A DNA stretch of 64,000 nucleotides from Granulosicoccus sp045110475 (GCA_045110475.1 JBGCGC010000010.1:1-64000), one strand, 5' to 3'. Positions 19,330-29,390 are shown, numbered from the stretch's first letter. The notes: generated by a model not told the origin, from the sequence alone. A program made the numbers and translations.

Positions 19330-19596
19330 GTGCCGGTTGGCTCATCGAGCTACACGATGGCGGTTCTTGCTATGGCAAATCACTCTGAAATCTCGTCGAA
19401 TTTTTCGCTCACGCCACAACTGGAGAATTCGGACCTGAAAACACATCTTGCCATTGACGATGCAGTCGCTCGGTTACTGTCGCACCCGTTTGTTGTAATG
19501 GCTTTGCCGACCATGGCAGTCGCCACAGTTCACTATCTGGGGCCAGAGAAGAGGACCAGCGAGAAGCTACTCATAGCGACAGGGCTATACCCGTAA
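19330..19596 (+). CDS. Uncertain small ORF abutting alpha/beta hydrolase
   Basis: An 88-codon frame with a GTG start, whose TAA stop shares its last base with the ATG of the next gene (TAATG at 19594-19598). That junction is typical of translational coupling. The protein text (VARLLSHPFVVMALPTMAVATVHYLG) shows no family I know, no signal peptide and no good ribosome site. It may be the tail of a lost gene or chance. Confidence 0.25.
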   Translation: MPVGSSSYTMAVLAMANHSEISSNFSLTPQLENSDLKTHLAIDDAVARLLSHPFVVMALPTMAVATVHYLGPEKRTSEKLLIATGLYP

Positions 19597-20390
19597 TGGC
19601 CTCGCATGGGCTGCAAATCAAAAACGTTGATTCAGGTGAGGCCAGCATCAACTACTACGTTGCCGGAGATGGTCCTGCCATCTGTCTTCTAGCGTCAACG
19701 GGACGTAGTGGTGGTGACTTCAAAGAGTTGGCACATGAGCTGGTAAGGCGCGGTTACAAAGTCATACTACCTGAGCCGAGGGGCATTGGTGGTAGTACTG
19801 GTCCAATGGCGGGACTGGACTTCCACGACCTGGCGACGGATGTCTCAGCCACTATCAAAGCCGAAACCGACAATGCCGTCGTGGCCGGTCACGCATTTGG
19901 ATGCTGGATAGCCAGAACTGTAGCGGCGGACTATCCGGAACTTATAAGAGGACTTGCCTTGATTGCTGCCGGCTCTGGACAATGGCCAGCCGAGTTACCG
20001 CAGGCCATCGATTGTCTGGCATCGAGCGATGCGACACGCCAGCAACGTATCGACGCTTTAAAGCTGGCGTTTTTCGCTGAAGGCAACGATCCTGAATCGT
20101 GGCTTGAGGGTTGGCATGCTGATGTCATCGCGATGCAACGTGCAGCGCGTGCAAAGACCGACAAAGCCTCATGGTGGCATAGCGGAAACGCCCCCATTCT
20201 TGACGTCATTGCCCTGCAAGATCCGTTTCGTCCAGAGCAAAGTCGTAACAATTTCGTTGAAGAGTTCGGTGAGCGTGTCACGATCGACACCATTGACGGT
20301 GCCAGCCATGCATTACCGGATGAAAAGCCGCTAGAGGTAGCCCAGTGTCTGGCTCGCTGGATAGCGACGCTTGAGACAGTGAAAATCTGA
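19596..20390 (+). CDS. Alpha/beta hydrolase fold protein lacking the nucleophilic serine
   Basis: 264 residues with the order of an alpha/beta hydrolase: strand-turn NYYVAGDGPAICLLAS, then PEPRGIGGSTGP, then the nucleophile elbow, a cap region and the C-terminal acid (LQDPFRPEQ) and base (DGASHALPDEKP). The elbow reads VVAGHAFGCW: the position that holds Ser, Asp or Cys in active enzymes is Ala (residue 100). The Asp and His positions look kept. Either this is a non-catalytic binding protein or the family uses another mechanism; it is not frameshifted and reads as a maintained gene. It lies 53 bases before a tannase-family lipoprotein gene on the same strand, so the two may be co-transcribed. 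Confidence 0.8.
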   Translation: MASHGLQIKNVDSGEASINYYVAGDGPAICLLASTGRSGGDFKELAHELVRRGYKVILPEPRGIGGSTGPMAGLDFHDLATDVSATIKAETDNAVVAGHAFGCWIARTVAADYPELIRGLALIAAGSGQWPAELPQAIDCLASSDATRQQRIDALKLAFFAEGNDPESWLEGWHADVIAMQRAARAKTDKASWWHSGNAPILDVIALQDPFRPEQSRNNFVEEFGERVTIDTIDGASHALPDEKPLEVAQCLARWIATLETVKI

Positions 20391-20443
20391 TTTGAAAATT
20401 GCCAGTAAAAGCAAACGACCAAAAACAACGTCAAGAGGTAAGA

Positions 20444-22243
20444 ATGAAAAGAACATTAACAATAAAGAGTAGCGACCATACACACGGTACACTTGCAAGG
20501 CGAAAAAATGACATCGTAACCCGGAGTTGGACCCGTGCGCTTCTAATCGGAGCATGCGGGTCTTTTCTTGTAGGTGCATGCAGTTCTTCCGATGACACTG
20601 ATGACGACATACTCAATGACGATACCAACAGAAGTATCGTGCAGCTATCACCTGCTACCGCTGCATCGCTACAAGGAACCTGTGAAGCGCTGGCGTCGAG
20701 CGTTGCCGGATTGACCAATACGTCTATTGATACCAGTAGTGAGGTGCCAGCAGGTGATTTAACTGTCGGTGGTAACGATATCCCAGCGCATTGCCTGGTA
20801 ACCGGAAAGATGAACGAGCGAACCAGTGAGGTTGACGGAAACGCATACGCTATCTCGTTCGAGATGAGGCTGCCAATTAACTGGAATGGACGTTTTTATC
20901 ATCAGGGCAATGGTGGTATCGACGGTAATGTCAGACCCGCAGTTGGTGCAAGTGGCGGTGGCGCTGAAACCAACGCCCTGTATCAGGGTTTTGCCGTTTT
21001 GAGTTCAGATGGTGGGCATGATGCCTCACTTGGACCAACCTTCGGCATCGACCCCCAAGCGCGATTAGATTACGGCTATCAGGCGACTCAAACCCTGACG
21101 CCGATGGCTAATACTGTTATCAGTAGCGCTTACGGACGAGGGCCTGATCGTTCGTACTTTGGTGGTTGCAGTAACGGTGGGCGACATGCCTTTAACGCGT
21201 TTACCCGCATGCCGGAATCTTATGACGGGTATCTGGCTGGTGCGCCAGGATACAATTTGCCCAAAGCGGCAATTGCCAATATTTTCGGTGCCCAGCGTTA
21301 TGCAACAGTTGCAACAGACCCTACCGATCTGTCCAGTGCATTTACAGCGCAAGAGCGTGGAGTTCTGGCAGCCTCTGTATTGTCCAGCTGTGACACGCTT
21401 GATGGCGTTGCGGATGGAATCGTTGCTGACGTACAGGCTTGTCAGTTGGCATTCAGTCTGGACGATGTACCCACTTGCGACGCTGAGCGTGATGGTAGCT
21501 GTCTGAGTGAAGAGCAGAAAGTGGCCATAGCACCGATCTTTAGCGGTGCTACCACCAGCGACGGCACACCAGTTTATGCAAGCTTTGCCTACGACGCCGG
21601 AATTGCCCAGAACGGTGTTGCGTTCTGGGAATTTGTCGCCTCGCTTAATCTTGACTCAGGAGCAGTTGGTATGATCTTCGGCACACCTCCTGAAGATCCA
21701 GTTGGATTTGATGGCCCAGCGTTTTCATTGAGCGCAGATATCGACGATCTGGTTGAACGGATCAACGCAACCAATGAACTGTACACCGAATCCGGGCTTC
21801 AGTTCGCCACCCCGCCCGATCCAACTTCGTTATCTGCTGTTCGGGATCGCGGTGCAAAGATCATGGTGTATCACGGTGTCAGCGATTCGATCTTCTCCGC
21901 TATGGACAGTGTGTCCTGGATTGAAGGCGTACAGGCTAACCATGCTGACGCCTCGGAATTTGCCAGACTGTTTCTGGTACCGGGTATGGGGCATTGCAAT
22001 GGCGGACCATCAACAGATCAATTTGACGCGCTGAGTGCTCTGGTTAGTTGGGTAGAGCAAGGTGAAGCGCCTGATCAATTGCTGGCCAGTGCACGTGGCA
22101 CCACAAACCCAGGTGGTGAAAATGAAGAGCTTCCTGCCGATTGGTCAGGAGAGCGAACCAGACCCTTGTGTCCCTATCCTCAGGTTGCCCGTTATGACGG
22201 CAGTGGAGATGTCGAGCTGGCGGAGAGTTTCGCCTGCGAATAG
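20444..22243 (+). CDS. Tannase / feruloyl esterase family lipoprotein
   Basis: A 599-residue exported esterase. The signal has basic residues followed by LLIGACGSFLVGAC, the last Cys being a lipobox candidate. The tannase-fold domain holds the nucleophile in YFGGCSNGGRHAF, a paired-cysteine arrangement (the CS-D-HC motif: Cys before the Ser and Cys after the His), the acid region near MVYHGVSDSIFSAMD and the base in VPGMGHCNGGPS. Relatives split ferulate or gallate esters or MHET. AAGAGGTAAGA directly precedes ATG 20444, which decides the start over an in-frame TTG 15 codons upstream. A strong hairpin follows the stop. The substrate is probably a plant or algal phenolic ester, but this is inference. 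Confidence 0.88.
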   Translation: MKRTLTIKSSDHTHGTLARRKNDIVTRSWTRALLIGACGSFLVGACSSSDDTDDDILNDDTNRSIVQLSPATAASLQGTCEALASSVAGLTNTSIDTSSEVPAGDLTVGGNDIPAHCLVTGKMNERTSEVDGNAYAISFEMRLPINWNGRFYHQGNGGIDGNVRPAVGASGGGAETNALYQGFAVLSSDGGHDASLGPTFGIDPQARLDYGYQATQTLTPMANTVISSAYGRGPDRSYFGGCSNGGRHAFNAFTRMPESYDGYLAGAPGYNLPKAAIANIFGAQRYATVATDPTDLSSAFTAQERGVLAASVLSSCDTLDGVADGIVADVQACQLAFSLDDVPTCDAERDGSCLSEEQKVAIAPIFSGATTSDGTPVYASFAYDAGIAQNGVAFWEFVASLNLDSGAVGMIFGTPPEDPVGFDGPAFSLSADIDDLVERINATNELYTESGLQFATPPDPTSLSAVRDRGAKIMVYHGVSDSIFSAMDSVSWIEGVQANHADASEFARLFLVPGMGHCNGGPSTDQFDALSALVSWVEQGEAPDQLLASARGTTNPGGENEELPADWSGERTRPLCPYPQVARYDGSGDVELAESFACE

Positions 22244-22267
22244 CGCGTTTCGATTAAGTAAAACGTC

Positions 22268-22294
22268 AGGCAAGAGCGGCTGGCTCTTGCCTGT
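22268..22294 (+). terminator. Strong hairpin after tannase-family gene
   Basis: CAGGCAAGAGC and GCTCTTGCCTG are perfect 11-bp arms around GGCTG, 24 bases past the stop. The T-run is weak, but the stem is the strongest I noticed in the window. Confidence 0.6.
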
Positions 22295-22879
22295 CGGCGC
22301 ATTCGATTGAGGCACTATGTATACCCTAGTGATACCTCGGTATCAGGGGTGGCAACCTGCTATAAGTATAGTCTCCAGCAGCAGTTATTTTTGAGCAAGA
22401 TAATCAAGCACTATGACCGGTTTTGACGAGCACTTAAAGAGTGGGTACCGTTTTAACAGACGGGCATAGAGTATCCTTTAGTGAAGCAAGCTCTATGAGC
22501 TTGTCGAGGATCCTCATACGCTAAAAATGGGTCTATCAATTAGGCATATGAGACAACCCGCTGTAAATGAACCACTGTAACGTTCAGGCGGTTATTTGAA
22601 TTACAAAATCGTTCTCTGTTGCCTGCATGAAGAGCATAGTACGAATTCACAACATCGTCTATTGGCTTAATGAGTGTCTTGCCGACTGATGGCTCGACAA
22701 AACCTAATTCATCACTGATCCTGCTTGAAATCTACGCCTTCGTCGAACAAGAAAGCTAATTTTTAACGAAAAATTGATCGATCGACCATTTGAGGGGCCA
22801 TGCCATTCAATGTTAGGGTTATGCAGGTCATGGCAACAGCACGTGGCCTGATGATCACTACCCCAAGAGCACTCAAGCA
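22295..22879. other. Non-coding stretch upstream of aminotransferase
   Basis: About 585 bases with no supported gene. It contains an overlapping GATCGATCGACC palindromic patch near 22776-22790 and probably the aminotransferase promoter. No RNA gene is seen. Confidence 0.35.
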
Positions 22880-24196
22880 ATGACTCAACCGATAGACTGG
22901 TCAACGGACGCGATTATCCAGAAACGCGATAACTATTACGCCGCATCCCAGAGAGCCTTTGTACCTTATCAGAAGCCTTTAATTCTGAAAAAAGGCGAGA
23001 TGCAATATTGCTGGGACGAAAAAGGCAACAAGTTAATCGACCTACTAGGTATGAATTTATGCATCAGTGTTGGACACGCTCATCCCAAGGTGGTGGATGC
23101 GGTGACCGAACAGGTCAAAGAGCTTACGCACTGCACCACGATGTTTCATCATCCGGTTCCTGCGCATCTTGCACAAGAGTTGGCAGAGACTATGCCCGCA
23201 GGCCATGAATGGGTGGTTCATTTTACCAATTCAGGCGCTGAAGCCATTGATCTTGCGTTGATGATGGCACGCATATCAACGGGTAATCAGGATATTCTTT
23301 CACTGCGTAATTCATACCATGGAGCGACCTATGGAGCGCAGGCAGTTACAGGTGTTCAAGGCTTCCGTCATAACACATCACAGCTACCAAATGTATCCTT
23401 CGTTGCTGAGCCCAACCAGTATCGCGGTATTCTTGGTGAAGGGGTTGATCCCTATCTGGAAGAAATTGATCACTCAATTACTTACACCACCAGCGGCCAA
23501 CTGGCGGCCATGCTAATTGAGCCTGTTCAGGGTTACGGAGGCATCGTGCCAATGCCACCCGGATATATGAGAGGAGCTGCAAAGAGAGTGCATGCAGCCG
23601 GAGGACTCCTAATTATTGATGAGGTTCAGTCTGGATTTGGGAAAACAGGAGATGCGATGTGGTGCTTTAATCACCACGGCGTAGTGCCAGATATGATGAT
23701 CATTGCTAAAGGTCTGGGAAACGGTTTGCCTATTGGTGCTCTGGTCGTCAAAAAAGACATAGCAGAAAGTATGGCTGGTAAATTTCTCTTTCACACATAT
23801 GGTGCAAACCCGGTATCCTGCTCCGCCGCGCGTGCTGTCCTGCAGATCATCAAGGAAGATGATTTGATAAACAATGCAAAAAAGGTGGGGGCAAAGATTC
23901 ACGAGGGCTTGCAGCAAATTAAAGATCACTATGACGTTATTGGTGATGTTCGCGGCCGTGGCTTCATGCAGGCAATCGAGCTGGTCAAAGATCGGGGTAG
24001 CAAAGAACCTGCGCCAGAACACACCGCCTATGTCTTTGAAAAAACTCGTGAACATGGGCTCATACTATCCAAGTCGGGAACTTTCAAGAACTGTTTGCGG
24101 ATGGTCCCTCCATTGTGCTTGGATGAGTCCGACGTTCAACCTGTTCTTGACGCTTTTGATCGTAGTTTTGCTGATTTAAAAATGTATAATTTTTAG
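22880..24196 (+). CDS. Class III (omega-type) PLP-dependent aminotransferase
   Basis: 438 residues, the family's normal size. Landmarks: the substrate arm WDEKGNKLIDLLGMNLCISVGHAHP, HFTNSGAEAIDLALMMAR (phosphate-binding loop), LRNSYHGATYGA, the acidic PLP-N1 motif LLIIDEVQSGFGKTG and the Schiff-base lysine in MIIAKGLGNGLPIGA. The closest general group is the AGXT2-like / 4-aminobutyrate / beta-alanine aminotransferases, so it probably moves an amino group from an omega-amino acid or alanine to pyruvate or glyoxylate. The substrate is not readable. The ATG at 22880 gives the full N-terminus. It is a single gene with long non-coding flanks. Confidence 0.92.
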   Translation: MTQPIDWSTDAIIQKRDNYYAASQRAFVPYQKPLILKKGEMQYCWDEKGNKLIDLLGMNLCISVGHAHPKVVDAVTEQVKELTHCTTMFHHPVPAHLAQELAETMPAGHEWVVHFTNSGAEAIDLALMMARISTGNQDILSLRNSYHGATYGAQAVTGVQGFRHNTSQLPNVSFVAEPNQYRGILGEGVDPYLEEIDHSITYTTSGQLAAMLIEPVQGYGGIVPMPPGYMRGAAKRVHAAGGLLIIDEVQSGFGKTGDAMWCFNHHGVVPDMMIIAKGLGNGLPIGALVVKKDIAESMAGKFLFHTYGANPVSCSAARAVLQIIKEDDLINNAKKVGAKIHEGLQQIKDHYDVIGDVRGRGFMQAIELVKDRGSKEPAPEHTAYVFEKTREHGLILSKSGTFKNCLRMVPPLCLDESDVQPVLDAFDRSFADLKMYNF

Positions 24197-24685
24197 AGAC
24201 AAGCGAACTCATCAAGGATTATTTCAAGTCATGCCAGTTGAATTAAATAGCTCTATAGACCAATGATTTCGCTGTATTTTTCCTAGCGTCCCATGTCATT
24301 TCGGTGCATTCTTATTTCAGCACGCTGATTTCCAGATTTAATTCACTAATAAGCTGCCCGGAGACGATTGGTCGCTGCTTACATTGAACTACTCCATGTG
24401 AGGTTTTTACCGACAACAGAAATAAGTATCAATAAGCACGGTACCCGCTTCTTAGCCAATCTGGCGCTGTACGCAAGGTTTCTTTATCCTGTCAGAGTCA
24501 TTTATACTTATTGATGCATGCTCGACGGAAGTTCCTGATGAATGTCGACAGAATGAATGACCAACGTCTCTTCACCAACCAACTTCGGCATTTATTCGAG
24601 CAGAAACGCCTGAAGGTTGATCACACACAGAATAGACGTCATGTGCATCGAGACGATCAGCAGTACACAACAGCAGTTATAGAAA
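24197..24685. other. Non-coding stretch
   Basis: About 490 bases; a minus-poor, frame-shifted plus frame from 24511 overlaps the next gene and is its shadow. Nothing else is supported. Confidence 0.35.
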
Positions 24686-25120
24686 ATGACTCCAGATACC
24701 CTCTTTTCTCTGTCCAGTGCTTTTGTGCTACCCGCCTGGCTCATTCTGATATTCGCCCCACGTCGCTGGCCTGCGCTAAACGCGGTGCCAACTTACATTG
24801 CACCTCTCGTTCTGTCAGCAATGTACGCAGTGCTTGTATTGCGTTACTTTTCCGAGGCAAGCGGAGGATTTGGTTCGCTTTCAGAAGTTCGCCAGTTGTT
24901 CAGCGACGATATGATGCTAGTGGCAGGCTGGACGCACTATCTCGCATTTGACTTATTCGTCGGAGCCCGGTGCGCCGCGATAATGGACCGCACGGGTGTG
25001 TCCCGTATAATTCAGGGTTTCATCCTGCCAGTGATCTTTCTCTTTGGCCCTGCGGGGTTTCTTCTGGCGCTGGCAATGTCAAGTGGCAATCATGCATTGA
25101 TCAGAAAATTGCGTAGTTGA
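24686..25120 (+). CDS. ABA4-like membrane protein (DUF4281)
   Basis: 144 residues, four hydrophobic segments. The text matches the ABA4-like family: FVLPAWLILIFAPR, then the conserved VLLAGWTHYLAFDLFVGAR-like core (here MLVAGWTHYLAFDLFVGAR) and LFGPAGFLLAL near the end. The plant member ABA4 acts in neoxanthin formation; bacterial members have no proven role. It is followed after 18 bases by a larger membrane protein on the same strand, which suggests a two-gene unit. Confidence 0.85.
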   Translation: MTPDTLFSLSSAFVLPAWLILIFAPRRWPALNAVPTYIAPLVLSAMYAVLVLRYFSEASGGFGSLSEVRQLFSDDMMLVAGWTHYLAFDLFVGARCAAIMDRTGVSRIIQGFILPVIFLFGPAGFLLALAMSSGNHALIRKLRS

Positions 25121-25138
25121 CAGAAGTAGCCTAAGCGT

Positions 25139-25933
25139 ATGGACACACTTATGCATCCAGCAGTTACGGTAGACCGAACATCGCTGTTCAGGCAACTCAC
25201 TATTGCTTCCGTAATCCTACTGGCAATGGCCATATTATGGGGACAGTTCGATCCGCGAACCCTGAATGGCATACCCGTTTGGCACAAGCCTGCAAAATTT
25301 GCATTGTCTTTCATTGTGCACTTTGCAACGCTGGCAATGGTAGTTTCAGCGCTATCAGTAGAAAACCGCAATTGCCGCTTTATCGTACTCGCTGCTGGCG
25401 TTATGGCCGTCGCCTTTCTGTGTGAGATGACCTACATTATCTTTCAATCGGCACAAGCCGAGCACAGTCATTTCAACTATTCGACCCCTTTTCACGAAAC
25501 GATGTACGCATTGATGGGTGTCGGTGCTGTGCTGCTGATAAGTATGCCTGTTGTTATTGCATGGGTTGTGCGCCGTGATTCGACGATCGGCCCAGCAACA
25601 AGAACAGCAATCTGGTGGGGTGCACTTACCAGCTTTTTTCTCACCACTATCACCGCTGGCTACCTATCCTCTCAGGGAGGACACTTCGTTGGCATACCTG
25701 ATGACCCATCGCGTGTCCTGCCTATTGTAGGCTGGTCTACCGAGGTTGGCGACCTGCGCCCAGCCCATTTTTTATCGCTGCATGCGTTGCAAATCTTACC
25801 GTTGGTGGGGCTATGGATAGATCGCCGTGGCTATAGTCTTGCGATAGTCAAACCATTTTCAGCGTTTTATGCACTGATAAGCCTTGCGGTGCTGGGTCAG
25901 GCCTTGTTAGGACTACCCCTGATTTCACTATAG
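25139..25933 (+). CDS. Polytopic membrane protein of unknown function
   Basis: 264 residues with about seven membrane helices (for example LTIASVILLAMAILWG, LSFIVHFATLAMVVSAL, MYALMGVGAVLLISMPVVIAW, FLSLHALQILPLVGLWI). Short conserved-looking polar loops are GIPVWHKPAKF and SSQGGHFVG. I do not recognise a named family. The tight spacing after the ABA4-like gene suggests joint expression and perhaps joint function in the inner membrane. Histidines in helices (SFIVHF, PAHFLSLHALQ) would be compatible with a haem or metal site, but that is only a guess. Confidence 0.75.
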   Translation: MDTLMHPAVTVDRTSLFRQLTIASVILLAMAILWGQFDPRTLNGIPVWHKPAKFALSFIVHFATLAMVVSALSVENRNCRFIVLAAGVMAVAFLCEMTYIIFQSAQAEHSHFNYSTPFHETMYALMGVGAVLLISMPVVIAWVVRRDSTIGPATRTAIWWGALTSFFLTTITAGYLSSQGGHFVGIPDDPSRVLPIVGWSTEVGDLRPAHFLSLHALQILPLVGLWIDRRGYSLAIVKPFSAFYALISLAVLGQALLGLPLISL

Positions 25934-26115
25934 ATCAAAAATTCACGGAAACGCAAAACACCTGGAACAGAGTTAATAGTGTCCTGTTGGGTTGCTCAGC
26001 AAACAAGGAAAACTGGAGGGTACATTAGACCTTTTTGGTATGAAATGAACCACACTTTGTCAAGTGAAACAGCGGATGACAGCTTTTAGTGACGACACCA
26101 TGATCGGCATTGGGT

Positions 26116-28533
26116 TCAAAAGTCGTAAGGACTGACGACATCCTCTCGCGCGTTGTTATCACTAGTAAATCGCTCCGCTGAACTGACAGTCACCTGATCC
26201 CCTGTCGCATGAAATCCAAAGGATTCGCTTTTCGTCAAAATCACATTGTTCAGTGAAAAAGTTGCGTTGTTGGCAAACAGGTTAGCACCTTCTGGATTGA
26301 GTGGACTGCTCCTTCCCGCATTTTTGATAATCACATGACTAATTTCTGCATTGACTCCTTCAATCAATAACAGACCTTGCCAGCTTCCGGGTGCGTCTAC
26401 TGTCGAATTCAAGATAACAGGTTTTTCGGCAGACCCTCTGATGGCAAGACTGGAGCGGCCATGCAACGCCGTGTTATTCGTAAAATACAGCTCCACACCT
26501 TTATTAATAATAATGGTACCAAGTGTTTGATTCATGTCATTGAGCTGAATTGGCAAACCTGGATCGTCAATCTCAACGTCTGTATTGTAAGTTGCCCCTG
26601 GCACAAACAGACGGTTTGTATCGTTGTCAATAAAAACGCTACCGTTATTGAGTGATCGCAAGGCAGTATAGTGGAGAAAGGCTGCACGACCATTGAATTC
26701 GACACGATTGCCACTGAAAGAATCCAGCTTGGAATCCAATCCTGGAATACTGATGCCATACCACTGACCAAAGCGGATTAGCGATTGCTCGACCCGCAGG
26801 CGAGACGGTGAGTTCTCTGAAGAGACAAGCGTTATTGCAGCGCCACTTGAATCACTACCCGTATATTCAACGACCGTACGGCGGATAACATTGCGTGCAT
26901 CATTCGATCGGTTAAACAAGACTCCCCGCCACTGTCCAGAAATCGGCTGCTCAGCTGTCATAATCACTGGATCTTCTTCAGTTCCGATAGATATCAGTAC
27001 ACCATCGGACTCGATGAGTAGCTGTGTATCAGCTAAAAACATGAGAACCACACCAGGATCCAGCGTCAGAATACCAGAATCGACTACCACGATATCTCGT
27101 TCGACACGATAACAACCCTCTGGAACAGTCAATTCCGAATTAACACGGTAATCGGGAAAGATTGCAGGACAGCTACTTAAATGCGGATCTCGATAGCTCA
27201 GACCTGCCATAGTCGGTACATCGGCGACCGGCCGCTCAGGCGTCACAATGGTAATTCCGTCTGTCACAACGCACTCAAGGTCTGTTTTTTCAGATTCGTT
27301 GCCACTGGCATCTACCGCGCTCACTTGATAGCAATATTCCTGATTCGCAGATACCGTTGCATCAGTCACAGAAGTACTGGTGACGCTGATAAGCAATGAG
27401 GGGATATCCTGAGGCTGTCCACGGTAGACGTTAAAGCCTGCTACATCGCCTATATCGCCCTGAGTCCACTCCAGATCCACCCTTTGTAACGACGCAAAGA
27501 CAGACTTCAGAGCTGTCGGAGCCGGCGGTCGCTCGGTATCAAGCATAGTCAACGTGCCAGTAATGCTTATCGATGCCTCGGCTGATCGGTTACCGGCAAC
27601 ATCGATGGCTTTGACAACATAGTCATAAGCGGTATCGGCCTGCACGTCAGAATCGGTATATACCGGGTAGGGCCAAAGTTCAACAAGCTCACCATTGCGA
27701 ATTATCTCGTAACCGACGATAGCCAGATTGTCTGTCGATGGCTCCCACACGAGTACGATCTCATTGGGGCCACTACTCAACGCTCGCAGATTTTCGGGAA
27801 TTGATGGTGCTTGTGAGTCGGGCTGTCCAGAATCAGCTCCCGCAAGAATGTCAATTGTGGTTGCGGTCTGAGTATTGTTATCAGGATCTGTCCTTATCAG
27901 CGTAACGCGCCGACCATCGATAAGCACAGGATTAAGATTGAGGTATCGGTCGATACCCGATCCGTCAGCACGAAACTCTTCGTTAAGTAGTTGAGATCCA
28001 CTCAAGTTGTAATTTTGCAGCACCAGATCAACCAGCGCAAAATAGTTTTCAGCAAGGTCAAAAAACTGTTCAGCGTTGGGAAATACGGATATTTGACCAT
28101 CTGCATCAAACGCTGTATCCAGATCATCCAAGCCATGCTCCTTCAGGAACCAGCTGCGCAGAACAACATCGGTATAACTGTGCACATTGGCAATACCCGA
28201 TGCATAAGCTATCCCGTAGCGATACTCATTATTGCCAAGATTGCTTCGCAGTAACCACGGACCTGATCCTGACGCTGATTCAACCGAATACTGCCCGTCT
28301 ACAGAAATCAATGCGGTAAACCGCTCGCCAGATTGTGCTCTGATCTCTATATCAAGACTGGCAAGCTGTTTGCGCTCACTAACCGTACCTTTGAATCCGG
28401 TACCCACCAAGATCGATTCTTCATCAGGATCGCAGCCAGCCAGGAATAGCGAGAACATACCCACCAACAGCCACGCAATCATCCTGAACCGACGGGTGCC
28501 AGGGCGAATCATAGTCTTGCCGTGTGTCATCAT
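26116..28533 (-). CDS. Lipoprotein with FnIII domains and right-handed beta-helix (DUF6502 partner A)
   Basis: 805 residues. The N-terminus is a lipoprotein signal (MIAWLLVGMFSLFLAGCD). Directly after the Cys comes SILVGTGFKGTV. A globular region of about 190 residues follows, then two FnIII-like domains (SIPENLRALSSGPNEIVLVW and PPAPTALKSVFASLQRVDLEW, about residues 235-430), then a long right-handed parallel beta-helix (GILTLDPGVVLMFLADTQLL; WRGVLFNRSNDARNVI; SSLAIRGSAEKPVIL). It is probably an outer-membrane-anchored surface binding protein. The ATGATG start overlaps the stop of the upstream DUF6502 gene (28530-28533) and GAGGAG lies just before it, so the pair is translationally coupled. 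No catalytic motif is visible. Confidence 0.82.
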   Translation of the reverse strand: MMTHGKTMIRPGTRRFRMIAWLLVGMFSLFLAGCDPDEESILVGTGFKGTVSERKQLASLDIEIRAQSGERFTALISVDGQYSVESASGSGPWLLRSNLGNNEYRYGIAYASGIANVHSYTDVVLRSWFLKEHGLDDLDTAFDADGQISVFPNAEQFFDLAENYFALVDLVLQNYNLSGSQLLNEEFRADGSGIDRYLNLNPVLIDGRRVTLIRTDPDNNTQTATTIDILAGADSGQPDSQAPSIPENLRALSSGPNEIVLVWEPSTDNLAIVGYEIIRNGELVELWPYPVYTDSDVQADTAYDYVVKAIDVAGNRSAEASISITGTLTMLDTERPPAPTALKSVFASLQRVDLEWTQGDIGDVAGFNVYRGQPQDIPSLLISVTSTSVTDATVSANQEYCYQVSAVDASGNESEKTDLECVVTDGITIVTPERPVADVPTMAGLSYRDPHLSSCPAIFPDYRVNSELTVPEGCYRVERDIVVVDSGILTLDPGVVLMFLADTQLLIESDGVLISIGTEEDPVIMTAEQPISGQWRGVLFNRSNDARNVIRRTVVEYTGSDSSGAAITLVSSENSPSRLRVEQSLIRFGQWYGISIPGLDSKLDSFSGNRVEFNGRAAFLHYTALRSLNNGSVFIDNDTNRLFVPGATYNTDVEIDDPGLPIQLNDMNQTLGTIIINKGVELYFTNNTALHGRSSLAIRGSAEKPVILNSTVDAPGSWQGLLLIEGVNAEISHVIIKNAGRSSPLNPEGANLFANNATFSLNNVILTKSESFGFHATGDQVTVSSAERFTSDNNAREDVVSPYDF

Positions 28534-29375
28534 TTACTCCTCTTTTGGTCCTTTCTTTCTGATGATTCCTGCACCTCTTCAAGGTAGTAAATACCCATAC
28601 CAACCCGCATTGATTTTCCTTGTTTTTTTGTACCGACCTTACGGCGCTTTTTTGCAAGAAATTTGTTGAGCTTCTCCATAAGCTCTGAGGCTTGCTCTTT
28701 GGAGTAGATGTTGAATTCGTGTGCCGAATTCTTGTCAAGCAAGTTATAGGTAACCTGTCGCTGGAAGCGCTTCTCGTCAGGCTCGGCTTCTATGTTCCAG
28801 ACCGCTGTCTTGAATAGATCTGATACGCACATGGACAGTATTCGCACTTGCTCAAGGTCATTTTCGTGCGGAATGTATCCCTGATTGATCAATCGGACGC
28901 TATCGGCATCCGGCTGGCTGGTAATTCCCGTCCTGTTCAACTCATCCAGAATTGCGCCATAAGTAATGTCTCCACTGTAGCGCTTGACCAACTCCAGAAA
29001 GCTGCCTTTTCCACCTTTTATCGGTAATACCTTGGGATTCTTTTTTCTGTCAAGGAACTCCTTGTCTCCCAGCCACCCCTGCACCACTCTTTGTGCTCGA
29101 TTTGGAGCATCCTTGATACTGGTGGTGTCATCTTCCAGCAAAGCGCGCAACCTGACGACCTCTTTACGACTCAAGCCTGTCAACACGGCGACCCGCGAGA
29201 CTGTCATTTCCTGACCGTGAATAACAAACTCCTTATCGGCAACCTCCACATACGTCTGCCTGACCAGCTCGCTGAGCTCGGCATGGGTAAACTCGAACCG
29301 GATAAGCATACGGATCATGGGGCGCAAGATACTGACCACCGCTTTTGCCAGTGAGACTTTTACTGAGTCACTCAT
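28530..29375 (-). CDS. DUF6502 family protein, copy A (HTH-like)
   Basis: About 281 residues. Landmarks shared with copy B at 45.5-46.3 kb: SILRPMIRMLIRFEFTHAEL, then VRQTYVEVADKEF, a helix-turn-helix-like segment TVSRVAVLTGLSRKEVVRLR, RVVQGWL, LVKRYSGDITYGAILDEL, GYIPHENDLEQVRIL and the basic tail ending MRVGMGIYYLEEV. The HTH suggests DNA binding; the family has no published role that I know. No signal peptide or membrane helix. Its stop overlaps the start of lipoprotein A by four bases. I take ATG 29375 (MSDSVKV) over a GTG five codons upstream; neither has a good ribosome site. Confidence 0.8.
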   Translation of the reverse strand: MSDSVKVSLAKAVVSILRPMIRMLIRFEFTHAELSELVRQTYVEVADKEFVIHGQEMTVSRVAVLTGLSRKEVVRLRALLEDDTTSIKDAPNRAQRVVQGWLGDKEFLDRKKNPKVLPIKGGKGSFLELVKRYSGDITYGAILDELNRTGITSQPDADSVRLINQGYIPHENDLEQVRILSMCVSDLFKTAVWNIEAEPDEKRFQRQVTYNLLDKNSAHEFNIYSKEQASELMEKLNKFLAKKRRKVGTKKQGKSMRVGMGIYYLEEVQESSERKDQKRSK

Positions 29376-29390
29376 CAACGACAGGCGCAC

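Noticed and set aside
24511..24951. 146-codon plus frame overlapping the ABA4-like gene
   Set aside because: Its second half is an out-of-frame reading of the ABA4-like gene, which has clear membrane helices and family motifs.
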